Source: Pseudarthrobacter phenanthrenivorans Sphe3
Lineage (GTDB): Bacteria; Actinomycetota; Actinomycetes; Actinomycetales; Micrococcaceae
Direction: 5' to 3'
Length of the DNA stretch: 64,000 nucleotides
NCBI RefSeq assembly: GCF_000189535.1
Contig: NC_015145.1
Span: forward strand, 4,092,001 to 4,156,000
The translations under genes were made by a program, and so were the position numbers. The notes under the pieces were generated by a model that was given only the letters and a program-made list of their open reading frames with translations, did no database searches and was not told where the DNA came from. Numbering within the stretch: position 1 is the first letter of the stretch; the number at the start of each line of letters is the position of its first letter. Shown here piece after piece: positions 1-8,512 of the stretch.

Positions 1-231
1 GAACCCGTTGAAGTCCGGGCCGATGTTGCCCAGCGGAAGGGTGACCTTGCCGCCCTGCTCAAGATCGGCTGCCGGCTTCTCGTTGATGCTGATGAGCTTG
101 GACAGGTCGCTGCCTGCCTCCTGCCCCTTGGCCGTTTCCGGACCGGTGGATCCGCCACCGCCGCCGCAGGCCGTCAGCGCCAGGGCTGCAGCAATAGCTG
201 CGGCTCCGCCGATCCTGTTCAGATTCCTCAT
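1..231 (-). CDS. Peptide ABC transporter substrate-binding lipoprotein, N-terminal part (cut by window edge)
   Basis: This is the N-terminal 77 residues of an exported lipoprotein that runs off the left edge. It starts at an ATG read from 231 with MRNLNRIGG, followed by a hydrophobic stretch and the lipobox LTAC, then a Gly/Ser/Thr linker typical of a mature lipoprotein. It is the fourth gene of an operon whose upstream members are two DppB/DppC-like permeases and a fused dual ATPase, so it is very probably the family 5 (OppA/DppA-like) solute-binding protein of that importer, anchored on the outer face of the membrane. The ligand, probably peptides, cannot be read from this fragment. The gap to the ATPase gene is only 52 bp, so it is probably co-transcribed. 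Confidence 0.8.
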   Translation of the reverse strand, partial: MRNLNRIGGAAAIAAALALTACGGGGGSTGPETAKGQEAGSDLSKLISINEKPAADLEQGGKVTLPLGNIGPDFNGF

Positions 232-283
232 GGTGTTCCCTTCGTTGTTGCGGGTGGTGGTGCTGGTGATGGGTTGGAAAAGC

Positions 284-2521
284 CTAAGGTGCATGATGGT
301 CGGCCGGGTCATGGACCACCAGCATGTCCTCGTCGAGTTCCCCGTCGGGGAAGAAGCAGGCGAAGCGCTGGTCCGGGGCGGGCAGTGGATGGGCCTCGAG
401 GGCCTGGGCCGCTGCCGAGGGTGCCACGGGTTCCAGTGGCGGTTCGAGGCTGAGGCACTTGTCCTGCTTCGCCGGCGGGAGGGCAGCGAAGATGGGACAA
501 CGGGTGGCGAAGTTGCAGCCCTTGGGTGCGTCGAGCGGAGACGGGAGGTCGCCCTGGAGGATGATGCGCTCCCGCGTGCGTTCCAGCTGCGGGTCCGGCA
601 CCGGGATGGCGGAGAGGAGCGCCCGGGTGTACGGGTGGCGGGGGTTGTCGAACACCCGGTCCACCTCGCCGATCTCCACGATCTTGCCCAGGTACATGAC
701 GGCCACCCGGTTGGAGATGTGCCGGACCACCGAGAGGTCGTGGGCCACCAGGAGGTAGCTGAGGCCGAGTTCCGCCCGGAGCTTGTCCAGCAGGTTGATG
801 ACGCCTGCCTGGACCGAGACATCCAGGGCGGAGACTGGCTCGTCGAGGACCACCAGCTTCGGGTTCACGGCCAGGGCCCGGGCGATGCCGATCCGTTGGC
901 GCTGGCCGCCGGAGAACTGGTTGGGGAAGCGGTTCACATGGTCCGGTTGCAGGCCCACCAGCTTCATCAGTTCCATGATGCGCTTCTTGATGGCCTGCCG
1001 GTCCATGCCTGCGTTCTGGAGCGGCTCGGCAAGGACCTCGTACACCGTGAAACGCGGATCGAGCGCACCGGTGGGGTCCTGGAACACCATCTGCAGCTCG
1101 CGGCGCATGGCGCTCTTGGCCCGGGCATCGGCTGCCTGCTTGTTGCTGATTCCGCCGATCAGCACCTCGCCGTCCTGGTCCTTGTGGAACTCCATGATTT
1201 CCAGGAGGGTGGTGGTCTTGCCGGAACCCGACTCGCCCACGATGGAAAAGCACTCCCCTTCGCGGATGTCGAAGGTGAGCCCGTCCACGGCCTTGATGGT
1301 GCCAATCCGCTTCTTGAGCAGCGCGCCGCGGGTCAGCGGGAAGTGCTTGCGCACGTCCTTGAGTTCCAGCACCGTGGAACGGTCTTCCCGGGGGATGGCG
1401 TCGAAGCGCGAAACGGGCACGGGCGGAGCGGCAAAGACATCGTGGACGTCCACGTCTGCGCCCAAAGCACCGGACTTGATGCAGGCGGCCCGGTGCAGGA
1501 CGCTGCCCGGTACAGAAGCCAGGGCGGGTTCGCCGTCAAGGCAGGCATCCGAGGCCAGGGGACAGCGGGGGGCGAACGAGCAGCCCGTGGGAGTGTGGAT
1601 CAGGTTCGGCGGCATGCCTTCGATGGGGACCAGTGAGGACTTCTCCGCAACGTCCACTCGGGGCACTGCGCCCAGCAGGCCCATGGTGTAGGGCATGCGC
1701 GGGTTGTAGTAGATGTCATCCACGGCCCCCGTTTCAACAGGCTTGCCCGCGTACATCACCATGATGTCGTCCGCCATGCCCGCCACCACGCCAAGGTCGT
1801 GGGTGATCATCACGACGGCGGCGCCGGTCTCCTCCTGCGCGGTATGCAGCACCTCCAGCACCTGCGCCTGGATGGTAACGTCCAGCGCCGTCGTCGGCTC
1901 ATCCGCGATGAGGACCCGCGGGTTGTTGGCGATCGCGATCGCGATCATTACCCGCTGGCGCATTCCTCCGGAGAATTCGTGCGGGAAGGCCCTGAGGCGT
2001 TCCTTGGGGCTGGGGATGCCCACCATGGCAAGGAGTTCGACGGCGCGGGCTTCTTTGGCCTGCTTGCTCATGGCGGGGTTGTGGATGGTGAGGGCCTCGA
2101 TGATCTGCGCGCCCACCGTATACACCGGCGTCAAGGAGGACAGCGGGTCCTGGAAGACCATGGCCAGCTCATTGCCGCGGTACCCGCACATGGCCTTATC
2201 GCCCAGGCCCAGCAGTTCACGCCCCTTCAGCATCACCGATCCCGAGACTTCGGCTGTTGAGGGAAGCAGGCCCATGATGGCCAGGGAGGTGACGGACTTT
2301 CCGGACCCGGACTCGCCCACGATGCCCAGCGTCTTGCCCGGCATCAGGTCAAAGTCGACGCCCCGGACGGCATGGACCACGCCGTTTTCGGTGTTGAACC
2401 TGACGTTGAGGTCACGGACGGAGAGGATGGCGTCCTGGGGAGCGTGAAGGCCGGCGACGTGCAGGCGTTCCACGGCCGGCTGGGGCCGGCCGTCCGCGCC
2501 GGTGGCGATTTCGCTGCTCAT
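284..2521 (-). CDS. Peptide ABC transporter, fused dual ATP-binding protein (DppD-DppF type)
   Basis: A 745-residue protein with two complete ABC ATPase domains that powers the peptide importer encoded by the neighbouring genes. Domain 1 has Walker A GESGSGKS, signature FSGGMRQR and Walker B VLIADEPTTALD. Domain 2 has GESGSGKTT, FSGGQRQR and LVVLDEPVSALD. Each ends with the oligopeptide-transporter C-terminal region containing a Cys-bearing motif (GCSFAPRCP and GCNFATRCP). In many bacteria DppD and DppF are separate; here they are fused head to tail. The start is the ATG at 2521, which overlaps the stop of the upstream permease as ATGA, with a GGGGAG ribosome site in front. A longer reading frame begins at 2680 but lies inside the permease gene. 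Confidence 0.92.
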   Translation of the reverse strand: MSSEIATGADGRPQPAVERLHVAGLHAPQDAILSVRDLNVRFNTENGVVHAVRGVDFDLMPGKTLGIVGESGSGKSVTSLAIMGLLPSTAEVSGSVMLKGRELLGLGDKAMCGYRGNELAMVFQDPLSSLTPVYTVGAQIIEALTIHNPAMSKQAKEARAVELLAMVGIPSPKERLRAFPHEFSGGMRQRVMIAIAIANNPRVLIADEPTTALDVTIQAQVLEVLHTAQEETGAAVVMITHDLGVVAGMADDIMVMYAGKPVETGAVDDIYYNPRMPYTMGLLGAVPRVDVAEKSSLVPIEGMPPNLIHTPTGCSFAPRCPLASDACLDGEPALASVPGSVLHRAACIKSGALGADVDVHDVFAAPPVPVSRFDAIPREDRSTVLELKDVRKHFPLTRGALLKKRIGTIKAVDGLTFDIREGECFSIVGESGSGKTTTLLEIMEFHKDQDGEVLIGGISNKQAADARAKSAMRRELQMVFQDPTGALDPRFTVYEVLAEPLQNAGMDRQAIKKRIMELMKLVGLQPDHVNRFPNQFSGGQRQRIGIARALAVNPKLVVLDEPVSALDVSVQAGVINLLDKLRAELGLSYLLVAHDLSVVRHISNRVAVMYLGKIVEIGEVDRVFDNPRHPYTRALLSAIPVPDPQLERTRERIILQGDLPSPLDAPKGCNFATRCPIFAALPPAKQDKCLSLEPPLEPVAPSAAAQALEAHPLPAPDQRFACFFPDGELDEDMLVVHDPADHHAP

Positions 2522-3507
2522 GCCGCACTCCCCTTCAGACGGTTTTTCCTGGCACTGCGCTTCCGGGCGCGGCCGGAGGAACTTGAGCTCGGGTCGAAGG
2601 CGTCGCGCAGCCCGTCGTTCATCATGGCCAAGGAGCCGGTGAGGAGGAACATGACGGCCAGCGGCACCCAGAACATCCACGGGAAGGTCTGGACCTGGGA
2701 TGTGGCGCCGCCGATCAGCACGCCAAGGCTCACGTCCGGGACCTTGATGCCGATGCCGATGAAGGAGAAGGCGACCTCCGCAAGGATGGCCCCGGTGACA
2801 CCGCGGGTGATGTCCAGGACCAGCAGTGACCCGATGTTGGGAACCAGGTGCCGCCAGACGATCCGGCGCGCCGGAATGCCCATGTACTGGGCGGCCTTGA
2901 CGAAGTCACGCTCCATGAGGGACATCGAGAGGGAACGGATCAGCCGTGCGGTGCCCATCCAGCTGAAGACCAGCAGCACGATGATCAGCAGCAGCCAGGA
3001 CGGCAGGTCCCGCCTGAGCCCCTCCCCGCCGCCGCTGGTGGCCACGGCCACAACGAGCAGGGCCGGCATCATGATGAGGGCTTCAAGGATGAAGAGCATG
3101 ACCTTGTCCACCTTGCCCCCGAAGTAAGCCATGGTGCAGCCGTAGACGGCGGCCACCAGGACCGAGACAAGCCCGACGACGAGGCCGATCAGGATGGAGA
3201 TGCGGGTACCCTCCACGGTCATGGCGTAGAGGTCGATGCCCGCCTGGGAGGTGCCCAGGTAGTGCTCCGCGGAGGGCGGCATGCCGATGTTGAAGGGGTC
3301 GATGGTTTCCTTGTCCCACGGGGTGAAGTACCCGCCGACGAAGGAAAAGATGGTCAGGGCAAGGAAGATGGCAAGTCCGGCCACTGCCGTCCTGTTCCGC
3401 ATGAAGCGGCGGAAGATGATGGTGTTCTTGCCGATGACGACGTCGGCGCCCTCCAGGTGCGCGTCCTGGGCGACGGCGGCCGGATCCACTGCGTTGAGGT
3501 TGGTCAC
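2518..3507 (-). CDS. Peptide ABC transporter permease (DppC-like)
   Basis: A 329-residue inner-membrane permease of the OppC/DppC family. After a hydrophilic N-terminus comes a first membrane segment (TAVAGLAIFLALTIFSFVGG), a long periplasm-facing loop (GTSQAGIDLYAMTVEG, family-typical) and about five further helices. The EAA cytoplasmic loop reads KAAQYMGIPARRIVWRH and contacts the ATPase. I place the start at a GTG at 3507, three bases after the stop of dppB at 3510-3512, because the reading frame upstream of it overlaps dppB and has no transporter-like sequence. It overlaps the ATPase gene by four bases. It should form a heterodimeric pore with the DppB-like protein. Confidence 0.9.
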   Translation of the reverse strand: MTNLNAVDPAAVAQDAHLEGADVVIGKNTIIFRRFMRNRTAVAGLAIFLALTIFSFVGGYFTPWDKETIDPFNIGMPPSAEHYLGTSQAGIDLYAMTVEGTRISILIGLVVGLVSVLVAAVYGCTMAYFGGKVDKVMLFILEALIMMPALLVVAVATSGGGEGLRRDLPSWLLLIIVLLVFSWMGTARLIRSLSMSLMERDFVKAAQYMGIPARRIVWRHLVPNIGSLLVLDITRGVTGAILAEVAFSFIGIGIKVPDVSLGVLIGGATSQVQTFPWMFWVPLAVMFLLTGSLAMMNDGLRDAFDPSSSSSGRARKRSARKNRLKGSAA

Positions 3508-3509
3508 GG

Positions 3510-4493
3510 TTACTGCACCCGCACTCTCGGGTCGACAAGGGTGGTGGCGAAGTCCGCCAGGATGGCGCCGAGGGCGAAAATGACGGAGCCGTAAGCGAGG
3601 GTGGCCGTGGCGGCGTTCACGTCCTGGAGGGAGATGGCATCGATGCTCCACGAACCGACGCCGGGCCAGGCGAAAATCTTCTCGGCGAAGAACCCGCCAG
3701 CGAAGATGGCCGGGATGGTGAAGGCGATGCTTTGGGCCACGGGAATGAACGACACCCGCAGGGCGTGCCGGGAGATGGCCTGGTTCCGTGTGAGGCCCTT
3801 TGCGCGGGCAGTACGGACAAAGTCCGCATTGACATTGTCCAGGAGGTACTGGCGCTGGGCTATCTGATAGGAACCCCAGCCCACCAGGGTGATGGCGACG
3901 GTAGGTACGGCGTAGTGCGCCATCATGTCGACGAATTGTGCCCAGCCAGGCTCCATTCCTGGAGTGGAGATGCCGGTAACGAAGAAGATCCGCTCCCCCA
4001 CGGTCTCATTGATACTGATGGCGCCCAGCTGCACCAGGAAGTAGGCAATCGGGGCAGGCACGATGTACGCAAGGTAGCTGTACGAGGTGATGACGCGGTC
4101 CTGGAACTTGTACTGCCGCGCGGCGGAGTAGACACCGAGGGCCACGCCGATGACCAGCGTGAGGATGATGGAGGCGAGGAAGAGCCTGGTGGAGATCCAG
4201 ACGCGGTCCCCGAACTCGGCGTTGATGTAGGCCCCATTGGGGCTGCGGCCCCAGTCCCAACGGGTCACAATGGCGGTCAGCCAGTCGACGTACCGTTCCC
4301 AGGGGCTGAGTTCCGGATCCAGGCCCTTCAGCCGCATGGAGTTTGCCACCTGCTCCGGAGTGGGACGCGGAATGCGTTCCTGCTCGAGCAGCGCTGGCTT
4401 GAGGGAGGTCACCGCCAGGAAATACCCTGCCGACGTGGTCAGGAAGATCATGAACATGTATGTGATGCCGCGCTTGGCGAGGTACCTGAGCAT
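3510..4493 (-). CDS. Peptide ABC transporter permease (DppB-like)
   Basis: A 327-residue permease of the OppB/DppB family, first gene of the operon. It begins MLRYLAKRG with an N-terminal membrane helix (ITYMFMIFLTTSAGYFLAV), followed by a long extracellular loop containing the family-typical WDWGRS segment, then about five helices. The EAA loop is FVRTARAKGLTRNQAISRHALR near residue 230. The extracellular loop between the first two helices is long (roughly residues 30-95), as in actinobacterial members. The next gene starts three bases after its stop, which indicates a polycistronic message. Substrate specificity cannot be told from the permease. Confidence 0.9.
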   Translation of the reverse strand: MLRYLAKRGITYMFMIFLTTSAGYFLAVTSLKPALLEQERIPRPTPEQVANSMRLKGLDPELSPWERYVDWLTAIVTRWDWGRSPNGAYINAEFGDRVWISTRLFLASIILTLVIGVALGVYSAARQYKFQDRVITSYSYLAYIVPAPIAYFLVQLGAISINETVGERIFFVTGISTPGMEPGWAQFVDMMAHYAVPTVAITLVGWGSYQIAQRQYLLDNVNADFVRTARAKGLTRNQAISRHALRVSFIPVAQSIAFTIPAIFAGGFFAEKIFAWPGVGSWSIDAISLQDVNAATATLAYGSVIFALGAILADFATTLVDPRVRVQ

Positions 4494-4848
4494 GGGGCGC
4501 TATTTCTTTTTCGCCGCCAGGGTCCGGGGGGAGGAACACAGCGGTATCCGCTGGCGAGCCGGGGTGTTGGGCGTATCAACAATCACGTGCTGGATCCTTC
4601 CGTTATCCCCGGATAAGCGGGGGTTGTGCCGCTTCACCGGGTCCTCCACCAGCGGGTAGCTGGCCTCCCGCTGGCCGGTGGCCAAGCCCTGGTGGACTAT
4701 GTCGCGGGTCACATTCCAGAGGAAACTATCACAAGCGGGAACGGAATTTGCGGGCGAACGCCCGGAATACCAACCGCCCGTATCAGATCGTTATGAATAA
4801 TTCTGTGAAGTTGATTTGACTGGACGGATGCGCCGCTGTTGCCGTAAT
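4494..4848 (-). promoter_or_regulatory. Upstream region of the peptide transporter operon
   Basis: This 355-bp stretch without a convincing gene separates the TetR gene from dppB; both are read leftward. It holds a perfect 14-bp palindrome at 4603-4616 (TTATCC-CC-GGATAA). A possible minus-strand promoter has -35 TTCACA (4804-4809), 17 bp of spacing and -10 CTGATA (4781-4786). The region between 4740 and 4830 is clearly more AT-rich than its surroundings, as expected for a promoter. A 70-codon GTG-initiated frame at 4500-4712 is present but has no recognisable features. The promoter call is weak. Confidence 0.35.
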
Positions 4849-5457
4849 CTACGCGCCGCGGACAACGCGTGTGACAAGCTCCTGCCACGAAGCCGACAGC
4901 CGCTCAGGCGCGACGCCGTGCGCCCGGACCAGCGTCAGCAGGCGCTCCGGATCAAGCGTGGCCGCCAGCGAGCTGGCCATCAGCCACGGGTCGGAGTCGA
5001 AGCCCGCATCCCGAAGCAGAACCTCGATGTGCCGGTGCCACAGGGCGGCTGCCGGTGCTTCGTAACGCCCCCGTGAAGCGTGTTCGGCGGCAAGGACCAG
5101 TTCGCCGAACTCCATGACGTAGGCAATTCGCTCAGTACCGAAGGCGATGAGCCGGTCCATCCCGGGAGCACCCGGTCCAAGCGGCGGCGGCCCGAACAGG
5201 AAGCGCGCCTGGAAAGCCGCCTCGGACTCACTCAGGAGGGTCAGCATCAGACCCGCACGGCTGCCGAAGCGGCGGAAGACCGTTCCCTTGCCCACCCCGG
5301 CCTGCTCCGCGAGCCGGTCCATGGTCAGCCCTTCGGCACCGCATTCCTCGATAAGCTCCCGGGCTGCCGTCAACAGGCGCTCCCGGTTCCGTGCGGCATC
5401 GCTGCGCTCTGAGGAACGGTCCGGGCCCAGGCCGGGCCGCAGTGGGATGAAGCTCAC
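4849..5457 (-). CDS. TetR/AcrR-family transcriptional regulator
   Basis: A 202-residue regulator. The N-terminal helix-turn-helix is at about residues 22-70: RERLLTAARELIEECGAEGLTMDRLAEQAGVGKGTVFRRFGSRAGL, with the GKGTVFRRFGS recognition segment typical of TetR proteins. The rest is a helical ligand-binding and dimerisation domain. It is divergently transcribed from an FMN reductase gene, and the 124-bp gap contains a perfect inverted repeat at 5484-5505. It probably represses itself and the reductase and is released by an aromatic, quinone or other electrophilic inducer; the inducer is not known. Confidence 0.88.
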   Translation of the reverse strand: MSFIPLRPGLGPDRSSERSDAARNRERLLTAARELIEECGAEGLTMDRLAEQAGVGKGTVFRRFGSRAGLMLTLLSESEAAFQARFLFGPPPLGPGAPGMDRLIAFGTERIAYVMEFGELVLAAEHASRGRYEAPAAALWHRHIEVLLRDAGFDSDPWLMASSLAATLDPERLLTLVRAHGVAPERLSASWQELVTRVVRGA

Positions 5458-5483
5458 ACGAGCATTCTAAGCCCCGGGAATAT

Positions 5484-5505
5484 TAAACGGACCGTAGTCC
5501 GTTTA
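5484..5505. promoter_or_regulatory. TetR-type operator in divergent promoter
   Basis: A perfect inverted repeat with 9-bp arms, TAAACGGAC-CGTA-GTCCGTTTA. It lies 27 bp upstream of the TetR start and 77 bp upstream of the reductase start. Size and symmetry match known TetR-family operators, and AT-rich ends next to a GC core are usual. Control of both divergent genes is inferred from position. Confidence 0.75.
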
Positions 5506-5581
5506 GTCTGGTGAAGGCATTACGTCCCTCAGCTTTTGACCCGCCGCAACTTCCCTCGCGGCCTCAACCCCAGGAGTCCAC

Positions 5582-6139
5582 ATGTCCAAGAGCACAGTCC
5601 TCACCCTCGTCGGCAGCCTCCGCGCCGAGTCCACCAACCAGAAGCTTGCCGAGGCCATCCAGCTGAACGCGCCCGAGCAGGTGGACGTGGTCATCCATGA
5701 CAGCCTCGGCAACATCCCGTTCTACAACGAGGACATCGACGTCGAAGGCCAGGTCCCGGAGGCTGCTGCCGCATTGCGCGCCGCTGCCAGTGAGGCCGAC
5801 ACGCTGCTGCTCGTCACGCCGGAGCACAACGGCACCGTGCCCGCCGCGCTGAAGAATGCCATCGACTGGCTGTCCCGCCCCTTCGGCGCCGGCGCCCTCG
5901 CCGGCAAGCCCACCGCCGTCGTCGGCACTGCCTTTGGCCAGTACGGCGGGGTCTGGGCCCAGGACGAGGCCCGCAAGGCTGTAGGCATCGCCGGCGCCCA
6001 GGTCCTGGAGGACGTCAAGCTCGCGGTTCCCGGCTCCATGGTGCGCTTCGCTGAAGTGCACCCCAAGGACGACGCCGAGGTCGTGGAGCAGATCAAGGTC
6101 GTGTTCGATGCCCTGACCGCCTCCCAGCCGGCTGCCTGA
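5582..6139 (+). CDS. NADPH-dependent FMN reductase family protein (quinone/azo/chromate reductase-like)
   Basis: A 185-residue flavodoxin-like reductase of the YieF/ChrR family. The N-terminal beta-strand and phosphate loop LTLVGSLRAESTNQKLAEAI binds the FMN phosphate, and the signature VTPEHNGTVPAALKNAIDWLSRP around residue 80 binds the isoalloxazine. These cytosolic enzymes use NAD(P)H to reduce quinones, azo compounds or metal ions, usually by two electrons. It starts at ATG 5582 behind a GGAG ribosome site. Divergence from a TetR gene with a shared operator suggests induction by its substrate or an electrophile. A strong hairpin follows the gene. Confidence 0.88.
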   Translation: MSKSTVLTLVGSLRAESTNQKLAEAIQLNAPEQVDVVIHDSLGNIPFYNEDIDVEGQVPEAAAALRAAASEADTLLLVTPEHNGTVPAALKNAIDWLSRPFGAGALAGKPTAVVGTAFGQYGGVWAQDEARKAVGIAGAQVLEDVKLAVPGSMVRFAEVHPKDDAEVVEQIKVVFDALTASQPAA

Positions 6140-6157
6140 CCCCAGCCTTGACATCTG

Positions 6158-6198
6158 GCAGTGCCCGGCACCTGACACGGTGCCGGGCACTGCTGTTT
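6158..6198 (+). terminator. Rho-independent terminator of the FMN reductase gene
   Basis: A perfect 15-bp stem (6158-6172 pairs with 6179-6193; core GTGCCCGGCAC) with a 6-base loop, followed by TGTTT. It lies 19 bp after the reductase stop and should separate it from the ligase-polymerase gene. Confidence 0.85.
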
Positions 6199-6251
6199 AA
6201 GCCGCCGCCGCAGCTCTGGCAGCGGCATTCGATCGTTGCTAGCGTGTCGGA

Positions 6252-7496
6252 ATGAGCCCCTCCAAGACGCCCGCCGAGATCCTCAGCATCGCAGGCACAG
6301 AGGTTCGCATCTCGAGTCCGGACAAAGTGCTGTTCCCGGAACAGGGCCTGACAAAGCTGGACCTGGTGCAGTACTACCTGTCCGTGGCGGAGGGTGCGCT
6401 GCGGGGCGCCGGCGGGCGGCCCATGGTGCTGAAGCGCTTTCCCAAAGGCATCGACGCCGAACCGTTCTTCCAGAAGCGCGTCCCGGAAAACCATCCGCCC
6501 TTCATCGACACCGCCACACTGCGCTACGCATCCGGCACCTCGGCTGAAGAAGCGGTGATCAGGGACGCAGCAGGCCTGGCATGGGTGGTGAACCTGGGCT
6601 GCCTCGACCTGAATCCCCACCCCGTCCGCGCGGAGGACCTGGAGCACCCCGACGAGCTGCGGGTGGACCTCGATCCGATGCCGGGGGTGGACTGGTCACA
6701 GATCGTGGATGTCGCGTACGTGGCGCGGGAGGTGCTGCATGATGTTGGCCTGGTGGGATGGCCGAAGACCAGCGGATCGCGCGGACTGCACATCCTGGTC
6801 CGCATTGCGCCGCAGTGGTCCTACCGGGACGTTCGGCTTGCGGCCGAAACCCTTGCCCGAGAGGTGGAAAACCGCGCTCCCGGCCTGGCAACCGCCCGGT
6901 GGTGGAAGGAGGAACGCGGCGAAAGCGTGTTCGTGGACTTCAACCAGAACGCGAAGGACCGCACGGTCGCATCCGCCTATTCCGTCCGGCCGCTGCCCGA
7001 TGCCAGGGTTTCCACCCCGCTGGCCTGGGATGAAGTCCGCACCGCCCGGCCGGAACAGTTCACGGTCCTGACCGTACCTGGGCGCTTTGGCAGGATGGGT
7101 GACCCCCATGCCGGCATTGATGATGCGGTGGGCAGGCTCGACGGGCTGCTGGCACTGGCTGCCGAATTGGGACCCGCGGAAAAGCCTCCACGCAGCGGGG
7201 ACGGCTCCGGCCGCCGGCAGTCCGTGATGCCGCTGATCGAAGTTGCCCGGACCAAGACAAAGCCCGAGGCGCTGGCCGCACTGGACGAGTGGAAGTCCCG
7301 GCACGCGGACCTCGTTCCCGCACTCCACCCCGCAGACATCCTGGTGGATGGGATGCGCGGCTCGAGCTCGCTCTGGTACCGGGTCAGGGTGAACCTGCAG
7401 CATGTCACGGAGCCGGAGCGCCCGCCGCAGGAGGAACTGATCGCCAATTATGACCCCTGGGCGGGCAGGGAATGGCCGGGGCAGCAGGACTCGTGA
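6252..7496 (+). CDS. LigD-type polymerase/primase domain protein for NHEJ
   Basis: A 414-residue protein matching the polymerase (PolDom, archaeo-eukaryotic primase) module of bacterial ligase D, which fills or extends broken ends during non-homologous end joining. Evidence includes the N-terminal TNKVLFP-like segment (SSPDKVLFPEQGLTK), catalytic metal-binding pair D139 and D141 in RVDLDPMPG, the TSGSRGLHILVRI nucleotide-binding segment near 173 and DFNQNAKDRTVASAYSVR near 235. There is no ligase domain. An ATP-dependent ligase is encoded separately at 54806-55891, the split arrangement seen in several actinobacteria. A C-terminal region after about residue 300 (containing ALAALDEWKSRHADLVPAL) may be a small extra module. 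No Ku gene is in the window. Confidence 0.88.
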   Translation: MSPSKTPAEILSIAGTEVRISSPDKVLFPEQGLTKLDLVQYYLSVAEGALRGAGGRPMVLKRFPKGIDAEPFFQKRVPENHPPFIDTATLRYASGTSAEEAVIRDAAGLAWVVNLGCLDLNPHPVRAEDLEHPDELRVDLDPMPGVDWSQIVDVAYVAREVLHDVGLVGWPKTSGSRGLHILVRIAPQWSYRDVRLAAETLAREVENRAPGLATARWWKEERGESVFVDFNQNAKDRTVASAYSVRPLPDARVSTPLAWDEVRTARPEQFTVLTVPGRFGRMGDPHAGIDDAVGRLDGLLALAAELGPAEKPPRSGDGSGRRQSVMPLIEVARTKTKPEALAALDEWKSRHADLVPALHPADILVDGMRGSSSLWYRVRVNLQHVTEPERPPQEELIANYDPWAGREWPGQQDS

Positions 7497-7612
7497 CAAG
7501 GCAAGGCCCGTGACCAACTCTTGTCCCAACCGGTACATTCCAGACATTCCAGCCCGCAGGCACCGGCCGTAACGTTAATCCACCGGACCCGGAAAAGGAT
7601 TGCGGTGCAGGC

Positions 7613-8407
7613 ATGCCAGCAAGATGGAGCGAAAAGAGGGGCAGGGCACGGCTGCGGGGATTGGCTGCAGCCAGCCTGGCACTTCCGCTGTGGCTAAGCG
7701 CCTGCGTTGTTGACGGGCCCCGGGAGCCGGTCACCGAATCCTCCGTTCCGGCAGCAACCCCGGAGGCGGCGGCCCCAGCGGTGTCCTCCCCCACTCCGGC
7801 ACCGCAGGCCAAGGACGCAGTGCCGCTGGGAACGGCGGGAACCACTGCCCCCGCTCGTGAAGAATCTGCCGCGCCGGGTCTCTCTGCCGGCCCGGGAACT
7901 GCCAGTGCCTCCGCCCGAGGCAAGTCGGCGCGGGGTGGGGAAGGGCCGCCCGAGGCTGCGGCCTCCGAAGCCGCCGGGGCAACCGCCGCGGGAACGGCAG
8001 CAGGTACGGTGACGGCGTACTACGTGCTTCCGGACGACGGCGGCAGGAACGGCGTGCGCTTCGGGTGCAATGACAGCCTGGTGGGCATCACCATGGAGTC
8101 ACCCATCGCCGGCGACTCACTTCCTGCTGCCATGGAGGCATTGCTGCAGGCGCCGGGTGAAGCAGAAACCCCGCCGCCGGGCGTCTACAACGCCCTCTCC
8201 GGCTCCCGCCTCACCTTCCTCTCGGGCAGCTTCGATGGCACCACGGTGACCGTGTACCTGGCCGGTACCCTCCGCCCCGCCGGCACCTGCGACGTCCCGC
8301 GGCTGGAAGCCCAGCTCACGCAGACCGCACTGGCCTCGGTGGGAGCCATCCGGGCCGAAATCCGCGTCAACGGACGCAGCCTGGCCGAAGCGCTCTCGCT
8401 CAAATAA
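7613..8407 (+). CDS. Secreted lipoprotein with GerMN-like domain
   Basis: A 264-residue predicted lipoprotein. The signal peptide (residues 10-30) ends in the lipobox LSAC. Residues 35-130 form a low-complexity Ala/Pro/Ser/Glu linker of a kind that spans the cell wall. The C-terminal domain (about 132-264) starts TVTAYYVLPDDGG and has the pattern AMEALLQAPG followed by the LTFLSGSFDGTTVTVYLAG strands, resembling the GerMN domain of sporulation and germination protein GerM. In non-sporing actinobacteria such lipoproteins probably act in cell-envelope assembly, and some are linked to two-component systems. The function here is unknown; it stands alone among unrelated genes. Confidence 0.7.
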   Translation: MPARWSEKRGRARLRGLAAASLALPLWLSACVVDGPREPVTESSVPAATPEAAAPAVSSPTPAPQAKDAVPLGTAGTTAPAREESAAPGLSAGPGTASASARGKSARGGEGPPEAAASEAAGATAAGTAAGTVTAYYVLPDDGGRNGVRFGCNDSLVGITMESPIAGDSLPAAMEALLQAPGEAETPPPGVYNALSGSRLTFLSGSFDGTTVTVYLAGTLRPAGTCDVPRLEAQLTQTALASVGAIRAEIRVNGRSLAEALSLK

Positions 8408-8471
8408 TGGCAACGCGAAAGGGCAGGGCTACCGGTCGCCGGCACTTGGGTTTGTGCCACACTAATAAACA

Positions 8472-8506
8472 ACTGTTGCTTTTCGGGCAACAGTCCGCTG
8501 TATCCT
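8472..8506 (+). promoter_or_regulatory. Inverted repeat and possible leaderless promoter of aminotransferase gene
   Basis: A perfect inverted repeat ACTGTTGC-N7-GCAACAGT lies at 8472-8494. It is followed by a -10-like TATCCT at 8501-8506, only six bases before the GTG start at 8513. A -10 box this close places the transcript start at or next to the start codon, which would make the mRNA leaderless, as is common in actinobacteria. There is no Shine-Dalgarno sequence in this gap. The repeat covers the -35 region and could be an operator. Confidence 0.5.
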
Positions 8507-8512
8507 GATGAT

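Noticed and set aside
4500..4712. 70-codon GTG-initiated reading frame on the minus strand just before dppB
   Set aside because: No recognisable motif, no good ribosome site and low-complexity composition; it lies in the promoter region of the transporter operon. It could be a leader peptide but I cannot support it.
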